Source: Gymnogyps californianus (Eukaryota > Chordata > Aves > Accipitriformes > Cathartidae). From it: 64,000 nucleotides of DNA. The stretch is from NCBI RefSeq assembly GCF_018139145.2, contig NC_059485.1, forward strand, positions 19,529,698 through 19,593,697, given 5' to 3'. A program made the position numbers and the translations under genes. The notes under the pieces are model-generated. The model made no database searches. It was not told the DNA's origin and worked only from the letters and a program-made list of their open reading frames with translations. Shown here piece by piece: positions 63,071 to 64,000 of the stretch (positions within the stretch are counted from its first letter, which is position 1; the number at the start of each line of letters is the position of its first letter).

Positions 63071-64000
63071 GAGGGGAGAGCAAAGCAACCAGCACTGAGA
63101 TTTCAGCCAAGCTCTGCCTGGCCACATAAACTCCAGGGACAAGAGAGTTTCCTTCATTTTCCTGAAGGTCCCTGAGCAGTGGCCCTACATGTTATCTCAC
63201 ACCCTCTTTGAGATACAGTCCTGGGTAAAGCAGCTTTTCTCTTTCTAGCAAGGATGCTTCTCCTCCCACAGGCTCACCCCTCCGTATATGGTGGGGTGGG
63301 TTACGTCCCTGGGCTAGGGCTAGAGAAATGGTGCTGTGAAGACCATGCAGGTATTCACTGCTTGGCAGAACTTATCCAGCAGAAAGAGGTCTGAACTGAG
63401 GATTCAAGACCTGGGGAAGCTTCACTGGGTGATGGGCACCGTGCAGGCTCCTGCCCACTGACAGCATATTTCCAGACTTCTCCAGCTTTCAGATCAGCCT
63501 GGCAGGGGGGAGATTTGCTCACTGGAGCTGTGGCTGCCTCCACCCTTGGTACCAAAGGGACCAGGTGGGCCCTTGCCTTTTGGTACTGTCTGCTTTCTCA
63601 GGCCAGCCCAAAGCAGGCAGTGATGGTCTGTCTGCTTCCTCCAGCAACAGTGGCCAGATACGGTGTGATCGCCAGCTCTGCTCCCCCGCCTCCAGGCAAT
63701 ACCATAGGGCAAAGATGTAGATGTCAGCAAGGAGAGAAGGTGGCTTGGTGCTTGTGGGTGGGGGATGGAGAGGAGCTGTCAGCACAGACAGGAGTGCAAC
63801 TACTGCAGCCTCAGCCTGCCAGCGTCCACCAAAGGATGCTCATTTGATGCACTGTAAGGCTAGCAGAGCAGGTAGATAAGACATGCAGTTGGTGTGAAGG
63901 GTCACATGTGTGACAAAACCCTTGTAGCTTGCTTGTCCTGTCATCTTGAAAGCTGCTGGCAGCTCTGCAAGAATCATTTCAAGTCACGCTGAAATGCAGC
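63071..64000 (-). other. Intron of the galanin receptor gene
   Basis: I looked on the minus strand for TM1-TM3 motifs (GNxLV, the TM2 NLxxAD, the Cys before TM3) and found none, so exon 1 should lie further right. No repeat is recognised. Confidence 0.6.

Noticed and set aside
1..64000. CRISPR arrays, tRNA or rRNA genes, bacterial-type mobile elements
   Set aside because: No spaced direct-repeat array and no cloverleaf or ribosomal sequence was noticed. All short tandem repeats are isolated microsatellites or duplications.

Overview
This is a stretch of a bird nuclear genome, probably from a non-galliform species, although that last point is only inference. The evidence is multi-exon vertebrate genes with GT-AG introns, CR1 LINE copies ending in the ATTCTATG-type 3' tail, and several ~600 bp solo LTRs of endogenous retroviruses. 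The gene order GLYR1-ROGDI-SMIM22 matches the block found on human 16p13.3. Nothing looks bacterial: there are no operons, CRISPR arrays or prokaryotic elements.

Layout. 649-8606 (+) holds the last ten coding exons of GLYR1 (345 residues); the PWWP-encoding 5' part lies off the left edge. A long 3'UTR and intergenic stretch follows. A CpG island at about 13.03-13.96 kb is the promoter of ROGDI, whose complete 11-exon CDS runs 13381-26589 (+) and encodes 286 aa. SMIM22 (CASIMO1) is convergent on the minus strand at 31928-33067. It is an 84-residue single-pass microprotein built from three small exons that are not apparent as one long reading frame. From about 34.6 to 57.9 kb I recognise no gene; that interval holds retroelements, short repeats and unassigned sequence. 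At the right edge, 62329-63067 (-) is the second exon of a galanin receptor of the GALR2 type, running from the DRY motif to the C-terminus. Its first exon lies beyond the window.

Mobile elements. Four solo LTRs of one family lie at 25829, 27538 and 50007 (minus) and at 57913 (plus). An LTR of a second family lies at 49301 (minus). A 5'-truncated, frame-broken CR1 at 58488-61101 starts exactly where the fourth LTR ends. Two short CR1 tails lie at 28.6 and 34.9 kb.

The genes share no single pathway. GLYR1 is a nucleosome-binding chromatin factor with an inactivated dehydrogenase fold. ROGDI is a V-ATPase-assembly (rabconnectin-3) subunit. SMIM22 is an endomembrane microprotein. The galanin receptor is a neuropeptide GPCR. 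Their proximity reflects conserved vertebrate synteny. The most notable points are the hidden SMIM22 gene, the GALR2-like paralogue placed next to it, the two direct-repeat LTRs bracketing the last ROGDI exon, and the seamless LTR/CR1 junction.
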